This document shows positions 1-11,600 of a stretch of 64,000 bases of DNA, one piece after another. Source of the stretch: Xiphias gladius (lineage: Eukaryota; Chordata; Actinopteri; Istiophoriformes; Xiphiidae). Under the pieces are notes generated by a model. That model was not told where the DNA came from and did not search any database. It worked only from the letters and a program-made list of their open reading frames with translations. Both the position numbers and the translations under genes were made by a program. Positions within the stretch are counted from its first letter, which is position 1. Each line of letters begins with the position of its first letter. Where the stretch lies: the NCBI RefSeq assembly GCF_016859285.1, contig NC_053416.1, positions 531,501 through 595,500 on the forward strand. The letters run 5' to 3'.

Positions 1-48
<48 letters not shown>
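1..48. repeat. (TG)n microsatellite at window edge
   Basis: Perfect TG dinucleotide run from the first base to about position 48; it probably continues outside the window. Confidence 0.97.
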
Positions 49-49
<1 letters not shown>

Positions 50-766
50 TGACAGTTGGCGGTGGCAGCAGTAATCTTCGCCCTGCGGTGCCTTCGCAGA
101 TGACGCAGACAAAACAACACACACAGTCTGAACTATAACTGACTGATGTCTGGGATTATACGGGGTGGGGGTGGGGGTGGGGGGGGCTGCAGTCCTCTGA
201 GTTTAATTTTAGGGGCTCATGGGAAAAAAAACAGAATACCTGTAACTGTCACGAGTCCAGCTGAAGATAATCAGTAAAGCGTCGAGTATTTTCACATTCT
301 CAACCTCTAAATAACCGTACGCAGCATCAACAGCGAGTCAGCCCGGGAACAAATCCCTTGGAATCCACCTGATGCCGTCACTAACACGAATGATACTAAC
401 ATTTACTGGTTGAGGCTGAGGGGTTTCAACAAAGGATCAGTCTAAAGGGAAAGGGTCGGGACGCAGAAGCCGCAGCGCTCTCACGGCGTCGCTGCCGTGG
501 CCACAGACCGTTCGTAGCGGCGGGGACGATCATCACCGAGCTGTTGACAAATCGAAGTCATCGTTGACGGAACGAATGACACGTTCATACGGAGGTAGAC
601 GTTTCCCAAAAATGTTAAACCCGTGACGCTGGTTTACACGAGGACAGATGGAGTCAAAAGCGTCCCAGACTGAATGCGCAGAGTACGAACACCGGAGGCC
701 TGTGTGGGTTCGTCTGCGTTATTCGACAAACAAAATGCCGTTCGAGTACAATCATGAAAAGTGAGT
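49..766. other. Non-coding flank 3' of lcp2
   Basis: I see no exon here. The only distinctive element is a G-run cluster at 162-186 (four or more runs of 4-7 G separated by single T), which could form a G-quadruplex on the plus strand. Confidence 0.6.
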
Positions 767-772
767 TTTATT
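767..772 (-). terminator. lcp2: Likely lcp2 polyadenylation signal
   Basis: AATAAA on the minus strand (tttatt on plus), about 440 nt past the lcp2 stop at 1210. It is the first good hexamer downstream of the last exon that I noted, so the 3'UTR probably ends near 740-755. Inferred; no transcript evidence. Confidence 0.55.
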
Positions 773-1209
773 TAGCTCGGCTGAAGACCGAGACGGGACG
801 CTTTCGGCCGTGGACATACATAGTTTGAATGAGGAATATACTCAGCATTTGTCCAACACGATGTACTGAAAGGAGCATCATAAAGAAAATATAATTTAAA
901 AGCTCTAAAACATTTCTGGGTGGTGGTCTCAAAACTCCGAGAGGTTTATTGTCCCGAGCGCAGAGAGCCATCACAAAACTAGAGGCTGTTTGTGTTTGTA
1001 AATGCAAATGATCTAAAGCAAGCAAATGAAGAGACTTGCAAAAATCTGACATTTTTCCTTCACCATCACAAAAAAACCCTTCTCGCTGCCGCTGGAATAA
1101 GGTTTGCCTTATTCGCTGATAATGTTTGAGGTGGACATCCATCTTAACTCTGCCTGTTGGGTTTCCCCCCGGTTTAGTTCGATGGTTGGTCTGATGCGGT
1201 TTGATCCGG

Positions 1210-1359
1210 TCAGGACCAGTTCTTTCCAGTCATGTAGTATCCAGCTGGGTCAGAGAGGAGACACTGGTTCTGCTGGCCGGAGCACCGGTTCTTGGCGTCA
1301 ATGAGGAGCAGAGGAGACTGGGAGTAATGGCCGATGATTTCACTAACTGACGGGAAACA
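1210..1359 (-). CDS. lcp2: lcp2 last exon: end of SH2
   Basis: Encodes CFPSVSEIIGHYSQSPLLLI, then DAKNRCSGQQNQCLLSDPAG and YYMTGKNWS before TGA at 1212-1210. It matches the human SH2 C-terminal part (SVSDIIDYF..MPLLLIDGKNRG..AAGYP). The acceptor AG is at 1361-1360, 13 nt from a (TG)n run. Confidence 0.94.
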   Translation of the reverse strand, partial: CFPSVSEIIGHYSQSPLLLIDAKNRCSGQQNQCLLSDPAGYYMTGKNWS

Positions 1360-4300
1360 CTGCGCACGCACAGACACACACACACACACACACACCAGTT
1401 AGTACAACTGATTACAGGATTATTTCCTAATTATTTCTGACCAGTCACCAGTCAAATGTTACAGTCAGAGCTGAAGCTTGTTCAGCTGCACTTTCTCTAA
1501 CGTCCACTAGATGCTGCTAAAGAAAACTCTGACTGTGTCCGAACCAGAGACGTTAAAGCTGTAATCGGACCAAATCGTCAAAAGCACCCGTTAATCCTGA
1601 TGCCTGATATTTCCTACACGTCTTTTCGTGATTCGGTCCGGATCGGGTTTTTAGATCAAAGCAGCATAACACTAAACTCAGTTGAGGACAGAGCGATGAC
1701 TGCATCTAAAGATGGACGACGCCTTTCCCCTCTGCTCGCCGTACAAAAATGAAGCCAGACTCTCCCGGATGCGGGCGCTGCCATCTTTTGCTGGTGACGT
1801 TATTGGAGCCTGAGTCTGCCCGCTAGTGACCGGCGGGCCGAACCACAGCATCGAGGACCCGCCCGACTCAACCATGAACACACACACGGCTGTGAGTTGT
1901 AATGTCACGCCCCCTTTTTATAGCCTCCAATAACTAATTCAAACCAAACTAATCAGGAAAATGCTCAGTTGAACGCACACAGGCTTGACAACAACTACCT
2001 AAAATGACAGAAACCATCTTTGGGAGAAAGTTGTTTGACGTGTACTCTGCTTTTCTAGTCTGGCTCCTGTCCCGTCTGCTAACGTGGAGCGGGCGGGGTG
2101 TATGACTTATGCGTCAGCCAGCCACCAGGGGGCGATCCAGACGTTTTGCTTTCAGTGCCAGTCACGCGCCGCTGAGACTGTTCAGTGATACAAAGCCGTA
2201 GACTCCACCCGGGTGCGTCCCGTGTCTGACACCGGCTTCATGAGGTGGTTGAAAACTTTGACTCGTTTTAAAATGAGAACCCTGTCCAGAGGTCGTAAGT
2301 CTGCACTTGACGGCCGCATACCTGATATCCTGCTAGCAGAATGAGGCTAAAGCTAATAGCTCCCGGGGGAAAGTCATCATCCTCACCGGTTGAAGACCCA
2401 TGTAGAAGACTTAGAAATAAAGAGGTGGTCCTGTTCTAGTGCTGCACTGTGAAGCCAGTTAGTCCAAGTGTTACAGGTTAAGGGTGATGAGGAAAATGTC
2501 AGGTCAGACTTCTCTCTAACCCCGTTTTGCTGCTTTGCTGAAATACTTGCTCTTCTTTTCTAACGGTGTGTTTCACTTTCACAAGAGAAACTCTGAGCGC
2601 GAGGACCGGCCACTGTGTTTGGTGACTGTCGCTAACGTTAGCCTAAACTCCAGCGCCGACCTCCACACAGTGGATGGGTCGGTCGTGGACCGGGCCCACG
2701 ATATGCGAACTCCTTGGCCTTGGAGGTCACACGACTGTAGGCAGATACTACTTAGCTGGGCCTGCTAACATCAGCAGCTCACATTAGAGCAGATAAAAAC
2801 AGAGTCAGATCCGTTCCTTACACTTTAGCTCGTTGGTTTTGCTTTTGGAAACTCTTTGTGTGCAGAGGTTGAGCGGATGCTCGATGGACGCGAATTGAGA
2901 AAACCCCCAACTTCTCTCTACAGATACAAAGTCAGTACCGTTATCGCAGAGCAGGTTCAGCTCTCAGCAGAGAACTTCACTCTTACCAAAGACCACGTCT
3001 TGGAAATGGGCTTCAGTTTTACCTCCTGCACTTTGAGTCCAGTGCCCAGCAGGAACTGCTGGTTCTGCTGTCTGATCTGGATGTTGAAGACTTTGTCCTG
3101 GTAGAAGACCATCAGGGTAAAGGGCTGATTGGCCAGCTGCCGGGTGCTGTCCCTCACCAGGTACGCCCCGTCCTCAACGGAGAGACAGAGACAGACGTGA
3201 GGGTTGGACCTCACAGAAAAACTCACGTAACTACTCCTGAATTTTACGCCACTTTCCTTGAGCTCTTCTACATTTCAGAGGAAGATTTTGCATTTTATTG
3301 CACTACATTTATTGAACGTTTACAGTTACTAAGCTACCTGTCTTAAAGAAAACTGGGCTTAGATCAGAGGTTTCCAAAGTCTGACGGCCGTCAAATCTGC
3401 AGCCAAACTATAGTAATTACGATCATGAAGTATTTTCATCTGCCTTAATGTACGGTCACTAATAATCCACTTATATAATACACAGTATGCAGTATAATGA
3501 TTTGACATTTAGAAAGGGACCATTCTGCATAATGATCGCAGTACATTTTACTCAAAATGCCTTTTTTACTAGAGTTAAACTTTAAATGTAGGACTTTTAC
3601 GTGTAACGGAGAATTTTTACATTGCGGTATTTTTACTTTAACTTAAGTAAAGAACCTGAGTACTTCTTTCACCTCTGTACAGTATGTTAAAAATGGCAAA
3701 TTGTCTTGCTCAAAACAGTGAGCAAAAATAAGATATTTTCAGATTTATTGCATGAAAGTAATTTAAAGTTTTACATTTAAAGAAATACATCAACTGTACA
3801 GTTCTTTCACTTAATTCACAGCTTTGTTTCTGTTACCTTGTGGACCCGTTTCAGACATCCTTCTGCCTGACCTCTGGTCACTTTACCCACGTACCAGCAA
3901 GGGTCCATCTCCTATAACACACACACACACACACACATACAGAAATATTATACTTGAATCCTACTACGAAAAAGACAACAGCACCACCTGCTGCTTAGAC
4001 CACAGAAATACAAAACTTGGTTCAAAAAGCTTTAGTTCAAAACCTGAACTAATAATAATAATAATAATTTGAGGCTGCAGAATCAGTGACGTCTTTTAAT
4101 GATTCTTTCTAAGAAAAACTTTTTATTAATCCCAGCACAGTTTTATTTCCAACATATCTCATCTGTTTTATTAGTATTATTATTTTCTTTTATCTTTTAT
4201 TATTGTTCACTTTACACATGAATTTCAGACATAAACCAACCAGCGCACGCGTTTAAATCCACACATGCAGACCAACTGTCCCAAACTCAGTATGGACATA

Positions 4301-5600
4301 AACAATGCTTGCGATTAAAAAAATACGTTTTCAGAAGCGACTTAAAAGAAAATACTGATTTTCCACTCTGACTTCATCAGGCTGAGGCGACCTTTGGTCT
4401 TCCAGCTCGACACCCACCCGAGGACCCGAGACTAATTGCAGGCTGATGAGGACGCAGTCATTCAGAGATATAGTCAGGAGCCATGAAATGATTCAAAAGT
4501 GATGAGAAATGTAAAGACATTAAGAGGAAAAGCACGTACGATGGATTTGGTGTTTCAGAAAGCCCAGGAGTTTATAAGGAAGGAACACACAGCCGGTTGC
4601 AGAGCAGTGCGAGCGTCGATTCAGGTCCGACAAAACTAAAACGAGGGGCCCAACTTTTCTCCAGTACACCTCTCGGCTTTATTCAGGCGAAAAGTTTTCA
4701 GCTGTCTGTCCTCATCGGTTGCCTGAAGCTGATTCAGGTTTCTATCGACCAGCCACGGGAGCTGCAACAATGAGTCCACTCATCGGCAACTGTTTTAACA
4801 ATCACGAATTGTTCCAGTAACTTTTGACCCCTGAACACCAGTCGTCCTCTGGTTTCAGCTCCGGCAGTTTTTGTCTTTCACATGTGAGAGTAAAGGGATC
4901 ATCTTAGCGCCAGGCTTTAGTCAGACAGAGCAGACTGAAGACATCACCATGGCCTCAGAGACATTTCAAATGGCATTTTTAATCACATTTCACCGACTAA
5001 ACAATCCATCGATCAATTGAGAGCGTAACCGGCAGATAGATCCATTAGTAAAATAATCGTTAGATGCGGGTCTGCAAAAAAAAATCTTTAAAGAACAAAA
5101 AAAGGAAGTGCCATGGTGGACACGTGCCATCACGCTGTGAAATGTAAACAGTTTCCATTTTTAAAAACAAGGCTTTCAACCTCATTCTTCATAGAAACAG
5201 GGAACTCACACATATTCCACCTGTTAATCTCTGGTTAATAAAGTTTGGTGCAGTGGAGAGGATTTCTGACCTGACACTTCTAACTCTGATGAGCCTGAGC
5301 AGTGTATTGCTGTCTTTGTGAGGACCAGTCTCAGTTTGAAACCACAGTAGTGAGGACACTTCTGCACTGCGGCGACATTCAGGACCATTTGAAGGCTCAG
5401 ACATGGTTTCCAGGGTACGTTTGGAGTCAGGTCTGCGTTAGGGTTAGGGTCTCGCTAACGCACCGCGTCAGTAACGGTCCCCACGTGTAGGGAAAGACAA
5501 ACGTGTGTGTGTGTGTTTGTTACCTGTTTGTGTGATGTTGTGGTTGGAGGGCGAAACGACTGCCTGTCTGATCCACCGAAGCTGCTTCCGAGCTCGACCT

Positions 5601-5649
<49 letters not shown>

Positions 5650-8600
5650 CATCAGTCATGTTTCCATCACTTCAGAGGTCATCGCATTGACCTACATTCA
5701 ATTCTTAGAGACTCACCCTGGCCTTAACCTTAAACTAAGTCCTCTTTACATTGTGGGGACCTGCTTTTTGTCCCCAAAAAGACGTTGAGTCCCCACAATG
5801 TGGCTGTGTAACAGGATTGATGTCCCTACAACATCAGTAATACAAGCACACACTCGCAGTCAATGTAATATTCCTGCTGCTGGAGGAAACCGCTCTGTAG
5901 ATGACAGAGCGCCCTCTGGTGTTTTCACAGAGCTGACGCAGGACTTAAGAAAATCATTATTTTACACAGTTAAAATGAGGTTTGTAGTGTAACTGTAAAC
6001 CCACACGGTTGATAACAGAAAAAAGACCTAGTTAAAATAAGATCCTTCTCCTCCCTGCCGAGATTCAGAGTTTCAGATTGTCGCCACTCTCGTGTCTGTA
6101 CAGTAAATACGAAGCTACGGTCACGTGTTCATCGGCGAGCTTTGAAGATGCTGGTAGGTGGATGTCGTTACCTTTGGACTGTTTGTGTTTGTGTTTGTGT
6201 CTACGTTGTGGGCTCCTTACCAGAGTGCAGTTTGTTGGGCAGAGAGCCTCCAGAGGGGACGCTGGGAGGCAGACTGCTCAAAAACAAACAAAAGAAACGC
6301 ATTATTCATCCTACATGACGGAAACATTCAACATACAGTAAATCTGCTGTGCGGAGGTTATGGCCACTAGTGGTGCTGTGATGTTTTTTTGAGCCCTGGC
6401 TGATTATACAGTATATTGTGTTCTAGTGCCATGAGGCAGGGATGTGTGTTATCCATCCGTCCTGACTGCAAAGGGCAGAAGGGCCACTGCCTTAAACAGT
6501 GTGACTGTACAAAAGTAGAGGAAAACTACCACCTGGTGTAAAAAATACAAGTTTAAAAATGAAAACACTTTTGAGGCAGGAAGTTCAATCAACATGTTTG
6601 TTCAGGGGCTGGAGGATATAACTTGCATTGTTGTATATTTTCTTTACTGTCAACAAATCTAATGAAAAGACCAAAACCAACAGTGTGTTAGTCCGTCTCT
6701 CAGCTCCGAGCCCACTGGTTCCTACTGAAGATGTAAATCTATAAAAACACTTCGCAAACGTATAGTATCACGGTTAAACTAGATTTGCTCTAGGCTCTAA
6801 TGGAAAAGAGAGATGTATCAGGGTTTTGATACACATACAGTGCTTGTTCATAGGATCCATTCAGTGTTAGTTTGAGATTTTCATAGTATTTACTGAGAGG
6901 AGAAAAAATATAGAATATCACCAGACGCACGCTGCGAACAAAACAGTGTTTGTTTACACAGAAAAGTTCCCAGGGTACCGTTTTTTTTTTTTAATACTAA
7001 AATGGGCCTACAATTGAACCCTGAGGTATTCCAGTACTGACGAGATGCGACATGCATGTAAATTATTATTTTCCTATTACTTTTTCCTACCTCTCTCCGT
7101 GGCGTGAGGGGGGCCCAGGGAGCCCAGGGCGGGGGGGCAGACATTTACTCTGGAGGGGGAAGGTGTGGTGTTTAGGAGCTGGAGGAGAGAAGCAGAATTT
7201 GAAGAATCACTCCAAGCCTTTCTCAATACAAATACTATATATGACACCGATCCTGACGTCACATGCACACAAGGCAGCTCTTAACATGTCCTGGTAAAAC
7301 AGGCAGAGCAGAAACACTTCAGATCATTTGGACTGAACAGTAGTCGGGCTGTGACTGATGGCGTTTCAGCAGAGCACAAGTTGAGAAAGGCCTTCCGATA
7401 TTTTGGGACATTCTTATGTTTGCCGTCATATGGATAAGAGACGAGAAATGAAATGAAACAAAAAAAACAAAACAGGTAAAGACATCTCACCTTCATCATG
7501 TTGTTGCTGATGAGAGAGAGGAGAAGAAAAGGATCACAGTTCATTCTGGCCAAATTCACCATCGTAGTAAAACTAAGAATAGCAACTTAAAATAAATAAA
7601 AATTTTAAAAATTGGAAACGTGAAGGTGATTACCTAAACAATTGTAATACGACACATTTTGATGTGTCCATGTGTATCTCCAGTCTCCAGTCTTCTTTTC
7701 CCTCAATTTTATGTATTTATTTCTTGTAAATTTTACTGGGTTTTTTTTGTATGTTTGTTTATTAATACTTTTACTTTAAAAACTATACAAATGAAAAACA
7801 CTCATGCACAAAAATGCAACTTACCTCTCTCCTTGCATCAAATCTGTTAAACCAAACCACATACAAAAATCGGATTATTATCAAATAACTTAAATAAGCT
7901 GTTTAATCAACTGTGTTATCATGAAGAATGGGGGGGGGAAAACCAAGATAAATTAGATGAAAACGCTGAACACAAATGTGACGCGTATGAATTCAAAGAC
8001 TGAACTGAATAACTTAATTTGAGATGGTTTGACCGATGACTTGGGACTGCTGACCTGTTGGGAGGAGGCCTGGCTGAGGAGTTGCTCCTGCTGACGGAGG
8101 TGGAGGATGGAGGAAAAATGGGAGGTTTGGACCAGGTGGGAGGATCCTGGATGTCCGGCTGAGGCCTGAACACAGAAACACACAAAAACCACACACACAC
8201 TGACAATTAAAGGAGAGCTTTGGATTTTTTCAAGTTTCTCAGTCGGTATCTCTTAAAAGCAGGTTAAAAGGGGTTACTGCAGATTTACGAGTGGCTGGGT
8301 TTCCTGTGCTGTTCACCAAATTAAGATCACATGGAATAACAGTAAACTTTTTAATAATCACTTAAAAAACGACAGAAAACCAGTAGGGACAATAAGACCT
8401 AAAATTATCTACCAAGTACTAAGTAAGTGAATTGAAAAATTTCTTCAAAACTAGCAGTAATTATTATAATTAATCAATTAACACGACCTGGACTCTGATG
8501 GATAGATTAACCAATTTAAAAATGATTCATTTAACTTGATGTAAGTGGTACATTCTTTATGTAAGCATGTGTGCACTTACTTCCAAGATTGTGTGCCCGG

Positions 8601-11600
8601 CTGTAAGAAACAGAAATAAGATTAACACAAAACCATACAAGACCAAAAAGTTAAAGTGCTATGAGGACGTATTCAGGGTCCATGCGTTTATGGCAGTGGA
8701 GTTCCTCAGGGTTCTGGTCTTGGTCCCTTTTTCTTTTTTAGTTTTCTATGCTACTCATATAATCACTTTATATGTAATTCCTTAAAGTTGACTAAAAAAA
8801 CATCCTTCAGTTCAGATTATTTTCAGTGCACTCACATGGAGAACAGCTCTGCATGATCTGATGAGTTCGGTGTGAAGTTAACTTACTGTTTCTACCATGG
8901 TTAAATAAAGTTTATTAAAAAGAAAAACTCACCCTATCCACTGTGTTGCGGTGAGGTCCTGTGAAGTAGAGAAAACAAAATCAGTTTTTAGGTAAATTGA
9001 CTGATTATCAGTTCAGATTGTTAAACCATCACATAGGATTTAATTTGTTTGTTTGTTACATTATTGTTGTGTGTTTTTTAGAGAAGCTGCTGCTGTTGCC
9101 AGGAAAATCATGAAAAAAAAAAAAAGGTCATGAAGTCTGTAAAAAATTAATGACTAAATAAAATAAAGACGATGGTAAGAAAAGAAATTGAATTGAAAAA
9201 GGCATATTCTATCTGTTTTCCACCTATTTCTCTTTTCTTGCAGAGGTAGGCGATGAGCCATTGGGGGCGCTAATCCTTTACATCAAAATTAAAACAGCAC
9301 TCTGAGATTTCAGGGGCTCCCTAAATGCACCAAACCTGTTAGGTCCAAAAGCTTTTTTCAAACATCTGATGAAAAAAGTAAAATATTTATCTCTGCAGGC
9401 TGTTTTTCATGGAATGAAGTCAAACCAATCGAAGGAAATCAACAAAATAACTGGTGATAGTGATCGGCCCTGGTTTTTAGTCCTACCTCTGATGGGGGAT
9501 GAGTTGGGTCCAGAATCTCTGCCCGGTTTGTTGCCACGAAAGATCTGCGGTGGCTCCGGAGGAACTGAACACAACAAATCAACAAATCAACAGCTTTACA
9601 TGAAGGACGACCAGAGAGACCAACAAGGAACTCTCTCAGAGTCACATGACCTAAACACACTGACTTGCTCTAAGGTCCGGGGTTAAAATCCAGCTCAAGT
9701 TCGAGCCACAACAGATAAACCAAAATCAATGATCAATCATCCACTCAGCGATTTAGATAAATCAGCTACATATTTGAAAACTATACGATATCTCACCTAA
9801 AAAGTCTCAAAACTGAGGTGGGTGAAGGTAGAAAGTTATAGTAAGAAAATTATAACTGAAGCTCCATTCAGACTGGATTTCTGCCCCTCTGACCGGTTTT
9901 CATCTTATATGACAGAGGATGAAATTTAATTTGGTTTCGGGCTCTCAGCCCAACTAATGTCACTTTGGTCTCTGGGAAGTTGGGATGGGTGTTTTTCTTT
10001 CTTTTTTTTTACATTTCATAAACTAAGTGGTTACTCAATTAATCAAAAAATTAATTAGCAGAATAATCTATAATGAAGATAATCATTAGTTGCTCATTGA
10101 AAGCTGCTGAACCAGCTGTGACCAGCTCCTGTTCTCAGCGTAGCCGTGGACGTACAGACAACTGTCACTGGGTCACTGCGATACTGAAGGAAACCTAAAA
10201 ACAGGAAGATTCTGAATGAAGTTCTGCAGCCTCTTTTTCCTCTGGTTTCTAAGTGGATTTCTGGAGTTTTATTCTGTAGGGACATCAGAGGAAGTGGATG
10301 TCACACTGAATCATGTGAGTTCAGATCTGACTCAGTCAGGACTCGGAGAAGGAGGACGATGTCTGACTCTAATTCCCCTCCCTCAGTATCTTGCCCCCCC
10401 CCCGGCTTTAGTCTTTCTCTTTGTCTTCGTCCTGCTGAATGTCTAAGACTGTTACAGACCAGATCCGGTCGTTGCTCCAGGGCTGAAATGTCGTCCTGAA
10501 CCATGAGTTAAATTACCCAGCAGCATCCAAGATCCCATTCCCGCCTCCCTCTGTGAGGTTCATCCTGTCTGAACGGAGCTTATGGACGGTCTTAGTTGGG
10601 GTTTGACTGTCAGAGCGGCAGGTTACTCACATTTTCTTGATGCTGGTCCGCCACAGTGCGGGGAGGGGTCTCTTCTAGAGGTCGACTCTCCTGGCTGCAA
10701 ACACACAGCAACTCGAATCTGAAACTGCACGCTGCTAACATCACGTTTCGTCATCACTAACTGAGCTGAACCGATTGAAGTTTGGGACAGACTCACCATC
10801 CGGGGAGATGGAGCAGACAGGGTGGAGGGGACCGGGGGGCGAGGACACACAGCAGGGGGGTGGCCTCTGAACAACACATGGTTATCCCTGTTATCTACAC
10901 ACACACACACACACACACAGGCCGTGTTACGGTGTTTTCCAGTCGTTGGCGTGTTAACAGTTCACCGGACGTGGCTCCGTCAGATCTGACCGATGTGTGA
11001 TAGTAACCATCAGAAGACTTAGAGGATCGTTCCGGTTTACGTCAGCCTGGTGTATTTGCCATTAATGTGGCCTTTACAGCTCCGATCAGACGACTTCTTT
11101 CAGTGTTTACTTTGGTCAGAGTCGGAGACCAGAGTTGATTCATGTAAAAATCTGGCGTATTTTTGAAAAGCAGCTCGCTCTGATATACTGCAGGTTGCTG
11201 TGCGTGAGTCCTCGTTTCCACGACGGAGGTGGAGAGCGCAAAGATCTCACGACCTGCCGAGTCACCATGGGCACATTTAGGAGAAATACACCAGGTTAAG
11301 CCAAACCAGAACTTCCCTTTAAATGACGCCTCAGTAGCTGACTGCTTAGCTTCTGACAGACGCCCCGACACTTCAGCAAATATTAAAATCAGTCCGTTTG
11401 AAGGAAACTAGTCAGGGATCATTTCATGAACTCCGCATGAATATAATGGTTTTCCTCACAGGGATTTGATGACAAAAAAAGTGTTATGCTACAGTTACAG
11501 TAAAACACATAAAAACCTCTATGTATCTCTATATTTCTTCATTTTCTCTTGACATCTAACTTTCGAAACGGGGCTACCTATGTAATCGCCATCTCCGATG

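Larger units (their letters stand above)
7150..9486 (-). other. lcp2: lcp2 introns 10-14
   Basis: Introns between exons 10 and 15, each about 330-550 nt. They are A/T-rich and hold the two micro-exons and exons 11 and 13. No mobile element is recognised. Confidence 0.5.
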
